16,291 nucleotides of DNA from Dehalococcoidia bacterium UBA4060 (lineage in GTDB: Bacteria > Chloroflexota > Dehalococcoidia > GIF9 > UBA5629). Shown here in pieces: positions 6,084-14,481 of the stretch. The DNA is taken from positions 650-16,940 of the forward strand of contig DFZI01000026.1 of assembly GCA_002383665.1 (NCBI GenBank). The letters are read 5' to 3'. The translations under genes and the position numbers were made by a program. Position 1 is the stretch's first letter. Each line of letters starts with the position of its first letter. Under the pieces are notes generated by a model. The model did no database searches. It was not told the origin of the DNA and was given only the letters and a program-made list of their open reading frames with translations.

Positions 6084-7937
6084 CTATTCTAGATAGTCTT
6101 TAAGCTTGCGGCTTCGGCTGGGGTGGCGCAATTTACGAAGTGCCTTGGCCTCGATTTGCCTGATACGTTCGCGGGTTACGTTGAATTCCTTGCCAACTTC
6201 TTCCAACGTCCGGGCTCGTCCGTCTTCAAGGCCGAACCTGAGGAGCAATACTTTCCGCTCACGATCGGTTAGCTCACCCAGCACCTTGTCGAGCTGTGCT
6301 TTGAGCAATTCGCGCGAGGCTGCATCAGCAGGTGGCAGGTTTGACCTGTCCTCTATAAAGTCGCCCAAATGGCTGTCTTCCTCTTCCCCGATGGGCATCT
6401 CTAATGAGATGGGAACCTGCGATAATTTCATGATTTCCCGTACCTTATCGGTTGAGATCTCCATGCCCAGCCCGATCTCCTCGCAACTCGGCTCGCGCCC
6501 GAACTCCTGAGAGAGCTTGCGGTTGACTTTCAATAGCCTATTGATTGTTTCAACCATGTGCACAGGTATACGAATGGTCCTGGCCTGATCGGCAATTGCA
6601 CGAGTAATGGCCTGCCGAATCCACCACGTGGCATATGTACTGAACTTGTAACCTTTGCGGTATTCAAATTTCTCGACTGCGCGTACAAGTCCTATATTTC
6701 CTTCTTGAATCAGGTCCAGCAAAGGCATGCCATGCCCAACGTATTTCTTGGCTACGCTCACAACCAGGCGCAAGTTGGAAACTGTCAGTTGCTTGCTTGC
6801 CTCTTTGCCTTCCCTGTCTATTAACTCAAATTTATACTTAAAAGGAGTACAATGTCCTTCTATTTTTCCCATCAGTTTGGAATCTCCGTTCTTGCCAATC
6901 ATTTGCTTGACCTTTTCCCACGTTGAGTTGGCGTCAATAATGGAGAATATTTCAGGATTGATTATCCGGACGTATATGGAATAATCCACCAAACGTTTTT
7001 CAACTTCGGCAGGTTCCAAGTTAAGTTCCTTGGCTAATTTAGTAATGGATTCAGGATTGATGAATTCATCAATTGCCTGGTGAAGCTTCTGGTTAAGCAG
7101 TTTCTCTTTGAAGCCCATTTTCTTGCCTGCATTCAATTGCTCTGCGAGTTTGTCGATCACAACATCGCAATCCGACAAGTTCCTCAGGACCTGGAGGACA
7201 TAATCTGTTGTGGTGGGATACCTGTTGTAGTTATTCTTAAACGTGTCCTTTATATTTTCGATATATTTATAAGGTTCAATCTTGCTCGCAAGCTCTCTTT
7301 CTAATTTGGCGTTGAGCAAAGGGTATTTACCGATTTCGTGCAGGTACATCCTGACCGGATCGTCGATGGCCTCATGCTCACTTATCTCAGCCTCGATTTT
7401 CGCCAGCGGCTTCTCTTCTGAATCCGGTTTTTCCAGCCATTCCTCTTCACTGAACTCCAACGGGCCTTCAATATCCGCGAAAATAATATCCTTGTCATCA
7501 GGTGTGGTCGGGGCCGTTTCGAGCTGATCCCAGTGATCCTGTCTTATCTCGAAAGTATCATTTATATCTCCAGCAATCGGGGAATCTTCGATGTTAGATT
7601 TTGTAAATGGCTGTGGGACTTTAACGGTAACTTCGGTCTTTGTCTTTTCGGCGGTCTTGGTTAGGTCGGATTTCTTGGCGGTCTTCGCTGGGGTTGCAGG
7701 CCCAATTTTAGTAGCTATTTTCTCAGAGGATCTAACACGGGAAGACTTATTCACCGTCTTGGATGGTAATTTAACAGGCTTTGTCTTCTTTGAGTTCTTT
7801 AGGGTAGCTCCTTTTGACTTGTCTGCTGTCTTAACCACAGATTTTGCTTTTGAAGCGGATTTTAGCTCGGATAGGACAGCAGTGCCGGTATCCTTGATTG
7901 CCCCCTTTGCTTTTTCTGGTTTAGGTAATTTTGCCAT
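6084..7937 (-). CDS. rpoD: Principal RNA polymerase sigma factor (RpoD/SigA)
   Basis: The primary sigma factor directs core RNA polymerase to housekeeping promoters. It has 617 residues. Residues 1-110 are a lysine-rich tail (27 Lys, net charge about +21); 115-193 are strongly acidic (27 Asp/Glu). Neither looks like a usual sigma region 1.1. Region 1.2 begins at DDPVRMYLHEIG (192-203). A non-conserved segment spans about 222-384. Regions 2.1-2.4 cover about 385-455, including LLDLIQEGNIGL and YATWWIRQAI; region 3 covers about 456-530. Region 4 (about 545-615) has LRFGLEDG, then the helix-turn-helix TLEEVGKEFNVTRERIRQIE. The ATG directly abuts the dnaG stop (TGA-ATG), so translation is almost certainly coupled. 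The order dgt-dnaG-rpoD recalls the macromolecular-synthesis operon. Identity is certain; the role of the charged N-terminus is unknown. Confidence 0.97.
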   Translation of the reverse strand: MAKLPKPEKAKGAIKDTGTAVLSELKSASKAKSVVKTADKSKGATLKNSKKTKPVKLPSKTVNKSSRVRSSEKIATKIGPATPAKTAKKSDLTKTAEKTKTEVTVKVPQPFTKSNIEDSPIAGDINDTFEIRQDHWDQLETAPTTPDDKDIIFADIEGPLEFSEEEWLEKPDSEEKPLAKIEAEISEHEAIDDPVRMYLHEIGKYPLLNAKLERELASKIEPYKYIENIKDTFKNNYNRYPTTTDYVLQVLRNLSDCDVVIDKLAEQLNAGKKMGFKEKLLNQKLHQAIDEFINPESITKLAKELNLEPAEVEKRLVDYSIYVRIINPEIFSIIDANSTWEKVKQMIGKNGDSKLMGKIEGHCTPFKYKFELIDREGKEASKQLTVSNLRLVVSVAKKYVGHGMPLLDLIQEGNIGLVRAVEKFEYRKGYKFSTYATWWIRQAITRAIADQARTIRIPVHMVETINRLLKVNRKLSQEFGREPSCEEIGLGMEISTDKVREIMKLSQVPISLEMPIGEEEDSHLGDFIEDRSNLPPADAASRELLKAQLDKVLGELTDRERKVLLLRFGLEDGRARTLEEVGKEFNVTRERIRQIEAKALRKLRHPSRSRKLKDYLE

Positions 7938-9809
7938 TCAGACTCTCTTTGTGCGGCTAAAAAACCGGCCCCGTTTATAAAAAATATCTTTCAATTGCTG
8001 ACTTTCATTAATACCCTGTTCAATAAGTATTCTCAATTGCTGTTCCGTGTCAGCAGAGTCTTTATCCTCATCGAGCATAGATTTCTTTTTTAGCTCAAGA
8101 TTTCTGATGTGCATTTCCTGCAGCCGGTTGATGCTGTCGTTCAAGGCTATTTGACGCTCTTGTTTATTTTGTGCGAGAGAAGGAGGGAACTGATTATGGA
8201 ACGAACACAGATATTCAAAATACTCGTGCATGGCAGGGTCGATATTGTCTCTGATCCATTGTGTATCATGGTTACTCAACCATTTTAATAATATATCTTT
8301 ATTTTCAGAATGTTCAAAATAATCGGCGGATAAATTCGTATCAGCCTCCTGCAGGTCCGGAAAATGAAGGAGAAGCGCCAGACAATACTCTTCGATAGGT
8401 CTGGAGATATCCGATCCTTCCGTGACATTATTAGCTATTTTACTGCTGCGTAAATGATCCTGTTTTTTGGTCTGTGCCTGCAGTGAAAACATGGCATCAC
8501 GCACAAATCTTTCATCCAATTTTAGCAATGCTGATAGCTTTTGAACATAGTGGGCTCTGCGCACCTGGTCATCGATTTGCAACAGAATCGGCAGAAATTT
8601 TGACACTACTGCTGATCTGTCTTTGATATTATCCTGGGTAATGTTAGCAATTTCCTTTTTTAATGTAAAATCAATAATTGGCTGGGATTCTCTAAGTAAT
8701 TGCTCCCATTTTTTAGGCGACTGCCTGATTATCTCATCAGGATCTTTACCGCCAGTTATTTCCACAACCTGTACCTCGTACTTGACCAGCTCTTCATATG
8801 TCCGGGATTCGAGCCAGGGCATCCAGTGTTCTTTAGGTATTTGCTCATCTATAGTGACTATGCTGCGTGCAGTTGCCTCCAGCCCAGCGGTATCGGCATC
8901 CAGTGCTACGACTATGTTCTTCGATAGGCGTCGCAGAGTCGATATCTGCTTTCCTGTCAGCGCTGTTCCCAGGGATGCCACAGTGTTCTCAAACCCGAAC
9001 TGATGGGCGGCAATGGTATCCATGTAGCCTTCTACGATGACGACCGAATCCTTCATCCTTATGGCAGGTTGCGCCCTCTCAATGCCGTATAAAACATTAC
9101 TCTTATCAAACAGCACTGTCTGCGGCGAATTCAGGTACTTGGGAAGTGAATCGTCCAGTGCCCGTCCGCCGAAACCGATCGTGTGTCCCCTTGTATCTTT
9201 GATGGGGAAGATTAGCCTGTTACGGAACCTGTCGTAATAACCACTATTCTCACGCGGGATGATCAGTCCGACAGCCAGCATATCCTCTTCGCTATATTCA
9301 GACTTTAGCAGATAGCTGATCAGCCCATCCCATTTATTTAAGGCGTAACCCAATTGGAAATCGGTGATTACCTGTTCCGAGAGGCCTCTTTTCAGGGCAT
9401 AAGCCTTGGCAGCTTCGGCTTCTGGTGAATGCAGCAGGTGATAGTGGAAGTATTCTGCAGCCACCTCGTTTAATTTATACAACCGGTCGTGCCGGATCTG
9501 TTCGTCATGGGTACTTTGTGCCGACTTATATTCAAGCCGGACATTGGCCCTTTCGGCCAGTAACTGCAAAGCCTGGCCGAAGTCGAGGCCTTCCTTTTTC
9601 ATGATGAAGGTGAAGATGTCACCGCCCGTGCCACAAGCACCAAAACAATGCCAGCTCTGCTTATCGGGGAAAACGAAAAACGAAGGTGTTTTCTCGGAAT
9701 GGAAAGGACAGATGGCTTTAAAATTGCGTCCGGACTTTTGCAGCTTGGTATACTGTCCGATCACTTCCGTAATATCCAGCTTCTGTTTTATCTCGTCTAC
9801 TATATTCAT
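7938..9809 (-). CDS. dnaG: DNA primase DnaG
   Basis: DnaG makes the RNA primers for replication at the fork. The protein has 623 residues. The CHC2 zinc finger at the N-terminus has C34, H37, C55 and C59; the last pair is spaced CFGAC, one residue longer than the common CFGC. The catalytic core follows. The Toprim domain shows VEGYMD with E260 and ALDAD with D304 and D306, and GKDPDE at 354-359. About 25 extra residues (roughly 321-345) separate the DAD motif from the next core strand, longer than in model primases. The C-terminal part from about 430 is the helicase-interaction region. The start at ATG 9809 gives the family-typical opening MNIVDEIKQKLD. No clear Shine-Dalgarno precedes it, but the dgt stop is only 22 bases upstream, so coupled translation is likely. 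Confidence 0.97.
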   Translation of the reverse strand: MNIVDEIKQKLDITEVIGQYTKLQKSGRNFKAICPFHSEKTPSFFVFPDKQSWHCFGACGTGGDIFTFIMKKEGLDFGQALQLLAERANVRLEYKSAQSTHDEQIRHDRLYKLNEVAAEYFHYHLLHSPEAEAAKAYALKRGLSEQVITDFQLGYALNKWDGLISYLLKSEYSEEDMLAVGLIIPRENSGYYDRFRNRLIFPIKDTRGHTIGFGGRALDDSLPKYLNSPQTVLFDKSNVLYGIERAQPAIRMKDSVVIVEGYMDTIAAHQFGFENTVASLGTALTGKQISTLRRLSKNIVVALDADTAGLEATARSIVTIDEQIPKEHWMPWLESRTYEELVKYEVQVVEITGGKDPDEIIRQSPKKWEQLLRESQPIIDFTLKKEIANITQDNIKDRSAVVSKFLPILLQIDDQVRRAHYVQKLSALLKLDERFVRDAMFSLQAQTKKQDHLRSSKIANNVTEGSDISRPIEEYCLALLLHFPDLQEADTNLSADYFEHSENKDILLKWLSNHDTQWIRDNIDPAMHEYFEYLCSFHNQFPPSLAQNKQERQIALNDSINRLQEMHIRNLELKKKSMLDEDKDSADTEQQLRILIEQGINESQQLKDIFYKRGRFFSRTKRV

Positions 9810-9831
9810 GGGTTTGATTGTTTCTGCCGGT

Positions 9832-10878
9832 TCAAAGTATCTTTACATCGTTTAATCGTCTGACAATGAGCGTGGCATAAGAGTCTGTCATGCCTGCAAT
9901 GTAATCGGCCACACGCCTTTCAACTGCCTCATTTCTTAAATTAAATTCAGCTGGCATTTCCTCAGGGTGATGCATGAAATAGTTAAAGGCGAGCAGGATG
10001 ATGTCACGTGCTCTGGCGACCTCCTCGGTTTTAAGGCTGGGTCGGTAGACTCGTTCAAAGAGGAATTCCCTCAGTTCATTGGCCGCTTCCAATATTGCAT
10101 TGCTCATCACAATAAGCGGCTGGTCCTTCTCAGCCTTCTCCATGGCGGCGGCCGAGTTTAAAACAATATCGGTAACCAGTGTATTGATGCGCTGTGAATT
10201 GGTCTTGCCTAACATCTTCATGGTTGAAGCCGGCAGGTCAGATTGGGAAATGACGCCTGCGCGTATTGAGTCCTCGATATCATGGTTAATATAGGCTACC
10301 AAATCAGCCATCTTGACAACCTGTCCCTCTACAGTAGAGACATTATTCCACCCATCCTCCAGAATATCCAGATCACCCTTAGAATGGTTCAGAATGCCAT
10401 CGCGTACTTCCCAGGTGAGATTAAGCCCTCTACCTTTATTTTCTATAAAGTCTACCACTCTCAGACTTTGCTGGTAATGTCTGAACCCGTCCGGCAGCAA
10501 TTCATTGAGGGTCATCTCACCCATGTGGCCGAAGGGTGTATGTCCCAGATCGTGGCCAAGTGCAATTGCCTCGGTCAGATCCTCATTAAGGTTGAGTGCG
10601 CGAGAGATGGTGCGGCCGATCTGTGAAACTTCAATCGTATGTGTCAACCGTGTTACATAATGATCTCCCAGAGGAGCGATAAAGACCTGTGTCTTATGTT
10701 TAAGTCGGCGGAATGCACTGGAGAAAATTATACGATCGCGGTCCCGCTGGAAATCAGTCCTCAACGGGCAGTGCTCTTCGGCTACTAATCGACCACGGCT
10801 GCTGGCACTGCGTGCTGCCCACGGATAAAGTCGCCCTTCAGCCTCTTCCAGTCGCTGACGGACATTTAATTCAGCCAT
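9832..10878 (-). CDS. dgt: Deoxyguanosinetriphosphate triphosphohydrolase-like HD dNTPase
   Basis: This family hydrolyses dNTPs to the deoxynucleoside plus inorganic triphosphate, adjusting dNTP pools and sometimes limiting phage replication. At 348 residues it belongs to the short Dgt-like group rather than the 505-residue E. coli type. The opening RDRDRIIFSSAFRRLKHKTQV (from residue 46) is diagnostic. The metal-binding HD residues are H80 (RLTHTIEV), H109-D110 (GHDLGHTPFGH) and D192 (ADLVAYINHDIED). The substrate may be broader than dGTP, so the symbol reflects family usage. The start has no strong Shine-Dalgarno. ppsA lies 32 bases upstream and dnaG 22 bases downstream on the same strand. 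A dgt-dnaG pairing is also known from mycobacteria. Neighbourhood suggests that dNTP supply and primer synthesis are expressed together. Confidence 0.93.
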   Translation of the reverse strand: MAELNVRQRLEEAEGRLYPWAARSASSRGRLVAEEHCPLRTDFQRDRDRIIFSSAFRRLKHKTQVFIAPLGDHYVTRLTHTIEVSQIGRTISRALNLNEDLTEAIALGHDLGHTPFGHMGEMTLNELLPDGFRHYQQSLRVVDFIENKGRGLNLTWEVRDGILNHSKGDLDILEDGWNNVSTVEGQVVKMADLVAYINHDIEDSIRAGVISQSDLPASTMKMLGKTNSQRINTLVTDIVLNSAAAMEKAEKDQPLIVMSNAILEAANELREFLFERVYRPSLKTEEVARARDIILLAFNYFMHHPEEMPAEFNLRNEAVERRVADYIAGMTDSYATLIVRRLNDVKIL

Positions 10879-10910
10879 AAGAAAATGTTCTGTAATGTAA
10901 TATTACAAAA

Positions 10911-13181
10911 TTAGCGCTTGCCCGCCAATTTTTTTTCGGCGCCGGCGATGATCTGTCTGGTCTCGTCTATCATATCCGGTGTGACCGAAATGGAAGTTAT
11001 GCCCCAGCCGACCAGCTTCTCGGTTATCTCTGGGTAAACCGAAGGAGCCTGCCCACATATTGATGAGGTTATACCTTTTTTAACGGCTGTTTTAACAGCC
11101 TTTTCAATCGCGATCATGACTGCTTCATTACGCTCATCAAACTGCTTGGCCAGCTTGTAGTTGTCGCGGTCGATGCCTAATATTAACTGAGTCAGGTCAT
11201 TTGATCCGATCGAGATGCCGTCGATGCCTGCATCAATAAATTTATCGATTAGTATGATATTGGACGGTACCTCGACCATCATCCATAGCTTGAACTTGGG
11301 AAACTTGAAAAGGCCCTCTGACACAAATATGCCTTTTAGCTGCTGAATGTCGGAAACAAATCGTACGAAGGGCAGCATAACGTAGAGGTTGTCGTATGAC
11401 TCACATACTTTCTTAATGGCGTCAATCTCCATGCGGAATACCTCGATTTCACGCATATAGCGCGAGCAGCCACGGTATCCTATCATAGGATTCTCTTCCT
11501 GCTCTTCGTACCTGTCGCCGCCCCGCAGGTTACGGTATTCGTTGGTCTTAAAGTCTGTGGTACGGTAGACAACAGGCCTGGGGTAAAAGGCTTTGGTGAA
11601 GGTGGTGATATTCTTGCTCAGGATATCTACGTACTGCTGTGATTTGCCTTCGTGCAACATATAGCGTGGGTGGCCGGGCATACGTGCCATAATGAATTCA
11701 GCCCTGAGCAGGCCTACCCCGTCTACATCGCGAGCTGCCACCTGTTCTGCCATCTCAGGTTCGGCCAGCAAAACGTAAAGTTTAGTCTTGGTCTTGATAT
11801 GCTGGTGGACGACAGTCACAGGTTTGACCTTGTTCTCCAGTATATCAATTCTCCCTTCATAAACCTTTCCTGCGGAGCCATCAACTGTGACTTCCTGGCC
11901 GTCCTTGAGCGATTTCGTCGCAGTTTCTGTGCCAACCACACAGGGTATACCAAGTTCACGACTGACAATGGCAGCGTGGGCAGTCCTGCCACCGCGATTG
12001 GTGATGATAGCTACGGCGCGTTTCATGGCAGGTACGAAATCAGGTGTGGTCATCTCAGCTACCAGGATATCACCTGGCATGATCTTATCGATGTGAGAAG
12101 GGTCAGGGATTATCTTAACGGTGCCGCTGGCAGCGCCGGGGCTGGCTGCTACGCCTTCCAGCAACATTTTGGCTGAGGAATCTACAGTGGTCACTTTTGT
12201 ATGTTTGTTGATAGTTGTAACCGGCCGTGTCTGTACAATATAGAGGCTTTCGCCTTCTTTAGCCCATTCGATATCCTGCGGCGTTTTATAATGCCCCTCC
12301 AGCAGCTTGCCGATTTTGGCCAGGTGAATGATGTCTTCATCGGATATTTTTTGCGCCTGCTGTTTATCGGCTGGTACAGGCATCTTGATATTGGTCTCAA
12401 GGTCCTCTGGTTTGGCTTTCCGATTGAGAGCAAGCTGCCATTCCTGCTTGACGATTTTCTTATCCATAATGGTCAGGTATTGTTTATCGACGGTATACTG
12501 ATCTGGCGTGAGATCGCCTGAAACGATCGCTTCACCCAGGCCGAAGATGCCCTCAATTAATATTTTACCGTGATCGTTATTCAACGGCTCTATGGTGAAC
12601 ATGACTCCAGCAGCTTCGGATTGAACCATGCGTTGCACGGGAACGGCGATACCGACCTTAAAATGATCATATCCTTGCTCGTTCCTGTAAAAAATAGCTC
12701 TGGGTTCGAATAGCGATGCCCAGCATTTTTGCACGGCACTTACCACGGAGTCCTCTCCCTGGATATTGAGGAATGTTCTCTGCTGGCCGGCGAACGATGC
12801 GTCGGGCAGGTCCTCTGCCGTTGCTGAGGAGCGTACGGCGACCAGGCCCCCGCCCATTTTACGATAAGCCTGCTTGATCTCGCTTATCATATAAGGAGGC
12901 ATATCCACGGCGGATATCTTTTCCTTAATTTTTGCTGAGATGTTCTGTAAATGTTTACTATCGTTGGTATCGAGCCCTGTCAACATGGCCTGTATCTCTT
13001 CCACGATCTTGGTTTCCTTGAGGAAGTCGAAATAGGCTGTAGCGGTGACTACGAAACCGGGGGGAACAGGTATCCCGGCATGAACCATCTCACCTAGGTT
13101 GGCACCTTTGCCACCGGCTATGTTAAGGTCGTTCTTTGTTATCTCTTCAAACCATGCAATCACTTTAACATCTTTTTTCAT
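10911..13181 (-). CDS. ppsA: Phosphoenolpyruvate synthase (pyruvate, water dikinase)
   Basis: PpsA converts pyruvate, ATP and water to phosphoenolpyruvate, AMP and phosphate, the entry step for gluconeogenesis. The protein has 756 residues (E. coli 792). The ATP-grasp domain spans about 1-335, with GGKGANLGEM (23-32), VRSSATAEDLPDASFAGQ (116-133) and the closing QTRPVTT. The mobile phosphohistidine domain has GGRTAHAAIVSRELG with the catalytic H402. The C-terminal PEP/pyruvate barrel has GYRGCSRYM, GIDGISIGSNDLTQL and the SSICGQAP loop with catalytic C709. All key residues are present, and pyruvate phosphate dikinase is less likely given the length and order. AAGGAG lies 5 bases before the ATG. 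A consensus promoter lies about 40 bases upstream. It is the first gene of the unit leading into dgt, dnaG and rpoD. Confidence 0.95.
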   Translation of the reverse strand: MKKDVKVIAWFEEITKNDLNIAGGKGANLGEMVHAGIPVPPGFVVTATAYFDFLKETKIVEEIQAMLTGLDTNDSKHLQNISAKIKEKISAVDMPPYMISEIKQAYRKMGGGLVAVRSSATAEDLPDASFAGQQRTFLNIQGEDSVVSAVQKCWASLFEPRAIFYRNEQGYDHFKVGIAVPVQRMVQSEAAGVMFTIEPLNNDHGKILIEGIFGLGEAIVSGDLTPDQYTVDKQYLTIMDKKIVKQEWQLALNRKAKPEDLETNIKMPVPADKQQAQKISDEDIIHLAKIGKLLEGHYKTPQDIEWAKEGESLYIVQTRPVTTINKHTKVTTVDSSAKMLLEGVAASPGAASGTVKIIPDPSHIDKIMPGDILVAEMTTPDFVPAMKRAVAIITNRGGRTAHAAIVSRELGIPCVVGTETATKSLKDGQEVTVDGSAGKVYEGRIDILENKVKPVTVVHQHIKTKTKLYVLLAEPEMAEQVAARDVDGVGLLRAEFIMARMPGHPRYMLHEGKSQQYVDILSKNITTFTKAFYPRPVVYRTTDFKTNEYRNLRGGDRYEEQEENPMIGYRGCSRYMREIEVFRMEIDAIKKVCESYDNLYVMLPFVRFVSDIQQLKGIFVSEGLFKFPKFKLWMMVEVPSNIILIDKFIDAGIDGISIGSNDLTQLILGIDRDNYKLAKQFDERNEAVMIAIEKAVKTAVKKGITSSICGQAPSVYPEITEKLVGWGITSISVTPDMIDETRQIIAGAEKKLAGKR

Positions 13182-13222
13182 GAATGCTCCTTATGAGTGA
13201 AATATGCCTGCCAAAGTTGCCT

Positions 13223-13252
13223 ATTATATCATCAGGTCATTTGCGTGGTGAA
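13223..13252 (-). promoter_or_regulatory. Sigma-70-type promoter of the ppsA-dgt-dnaG-rpoD unit
   Basis: On the minus strand a consensus -10 TATAAT (13223-13228) is preceded, after 18 bases, by TTCACC (13247-13252, 4/6 to TTGACA). The start would fall near 13215, giving a leader of about 34 bases that contains the AAGGAG of ppsA. It is the only good promoter I see upstream of the five co-directional genes, so rpoD may depend largely on it unless internal promoters exist. Confidence 0.6.
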
Positions 13253-13273
13253 GTCGTAGTTGTACTTAATATC

Positions 13274-13299
13274 ATCTGTGCAGACTGAGTCAGGCAGAT
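13274..13299. repeat. Imperfect 26-bp dyad between ychF and the ppsA promoter
   Basis: Outer arms ATCTG (13274-13278) and CAGAT (13295-13299) flank a central GACTGAGTC (13283-13291). It starts two bases after the ychF stop codon and lies upstream of the ppsA -35. It could act in ppsA regulation or in ychF mRNA ending. No T-run follows on the ychF strand, so it is not a standard intrinsic terminator. Confidence 0.25.
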
Positions 13300-13300
13300 A

Positions 13301-14401
13301 TCAGACGTTAAACAGGAAATGGACTATATCACCGTCCTGAACTACATACGTTTTCCCCTCCAGCCTCAATAAACCGTGTCTGCGTGCTTCAGCCATATTT
13401 CCACTCTTGATAAAGTCATCATAGCTGATGACCTCGGCCCTGATAAAACCCTTCTCAATGTCAGAGTGTATTTTGCCGGCTGCTTTAATGGCAGGGGTGT
13501 CCTTGTGGATGGTCCAGGCCTTGACTTCATCTTCGCCCACCGTGAAAAAAGATATCAGCCCGAGCAAAGCATAGGAATGTTTGATTACAGAGTCAAAGGC
13601 GGTCTCTTTCAAGCCAATATCCTTGCGGAACTCTTCTGCTTCTGCATCGCTAAGTTGTACAAGCTCCATTTCGAGCTTGCCGCACATGGAGATCAGCTCT
13701 ACCTGAGGCTGTGAATACCTTTGTTTAATCTCTTCCAGCGCCTTGCTGAAGCTGTCGAGCTGTTTCTCACCTATGTTGATCACTACCAGCATTGGCTTTG
13801 CTGTTAAAAACTGGTAGTTGCTTAGTGAACGTAATTCATCTTCTGTCAGCTTTTGTAGCCTGATAGGTATATTTTTTTCCAGTGAGGCTTTGATGCGGTT
13901 AAGCAATTCCTGTTCTTTGAGGGCGGCATCACGTTCTGTACCTTTGCCACCTTTTAGTGAAGATTCCAGCCGGCTCAGCCTTTTTTCCACGATTGACAGA
14001 TCGGAGAAGATCAGCTCCATGTCCATGGTCTCGATATCTCGCAAAGGGTCAATCTTGCCATCGACATGTGGGATATTTTCATCTTCGAAAGCACGTACAA
14101 CCTGAAGAATAGCATCGGCAGTGCTGAGTATGTTGAGGAACTGCCCGCTTACTCCCTGCTCCTTTCCAAAGCCCTTGCCGAGGCCACCGATATCAATATA
14201 TTTAATCTCGGCAGGGGTAGTCTTCCTGGGATGGAAAATGCTACTGAGCGTGTTGACCCTTTCGTCTGGAACTTTGGCTACAGCAGGGTTAGTGACAAGG
14301 CCACCGGCCGGGTGCTGTTTGGTCTCTGCAGAGCACCTGGTTAAGGCATTAAAGATAGTTGTTTTACCAGTGCCGGGCAGACCGATAATGCTGATTTCCA
14401 T
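13301..14401 (-). CDS. ychF: YchF/Obg-like P-loop ATPase with C-terminal TGS domain
   Basis: A 366-residue TRAFAC-class P-loop NTPase of the YchF/OLA1 family. These proteins hydrolyse ATP rather than GTP, bind ribosomes and are linked to stress and redox responses. The P-loop reads GLPGTGKT (7-14), where classical YchF has GLPNVGKS; the following TIFNALT is conserved. The G3-like motif is DIGG (70-73) and the specificity motif is NIGE (209-212), not NKxD, consistent with ATP use. A helical arm with EKRLSRLESSLKGG lies at about 139-152. The C-terminal TGS domain covers about 280-366, with AWTIHKDTPAIKAAGKIHSD and the closing GDIVHFLFNV. The P-loop variant fits a divergent YchF subgroup I recall from other anaerobic bacteria. 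GAAGGAAG precedes the ATG. The gene is divergent from rpsF and has its own promoter. Confidence 0.92.
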   Translation of the reverse strand: MEISIIGLPGTGKTTIFNALTRCSAETKQHPAGGLVTNPAVAKVPDERVNTLSSIFHPRKTTPAEIKYIDIGGLGKGFGKEQGVSGQFLNILSTADAILQVVRAFEDENIPHVDGKIDPLRDIETMDMELIFSDLSIVEKRLSRLESSLKGGKGTERDAALKEQELLNRIKASLEKNIPIRLQKLTEDELRSLSNYQFLTAKPMLVVINIGEKQLDSFSKALEEIKQRYSQPQVELISMCGKLEMELVQLSDAEAEEFRKDIGLKETAFDSVIKHSYALLGLISFFTVGEDEVKAWTIHKDTPAIKAAGKIHSDIEKGFIRAEVISYDDFIKSGNMAEARRHGLLRLEGKTYVVQDGDIVHFLFNV

Positions 14402-14427
14402 GTGGAACTTCCTTCAGTGACCTAAAA

Positions 14428-14456
14428 ACTATATGACACCTACAGAGAAAATGCAA
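14428..14456 (-). promoter_or_regulatory. Probable promoter of ychF
   Basis: On the minus strand TTGCAT (14451-14456) and TATAGT (14428-14433, 5/6 to TATAAT) are separated by exactly 17 bases. The -35 is weak (3/6). The start would fall near 14421, about 20 bases before the ychF ATG, leaving room only for the Shine-Dalgarno. Confidence 0.45.
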
Positions 14457-14481
14457 AGTAGCAGCTTAAGACCAGTAGACG

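Noticed and set aside
7591..7980. Hydrophobic 129-codon plus-strand frame opposite the RpoD tail
   Set aside because: The Phe/Leu/Val-rich product mirrors the lysine-rich codons (AAG/AAA) of the sense strand; it is not an independent membrane protein.
11652..12176. 174-codon open frame on the plus strand opposite ppsA
   Set aside because: Antisense shadow of the phosphohistidine and barrel regions of ppsA, with no family resemblance.
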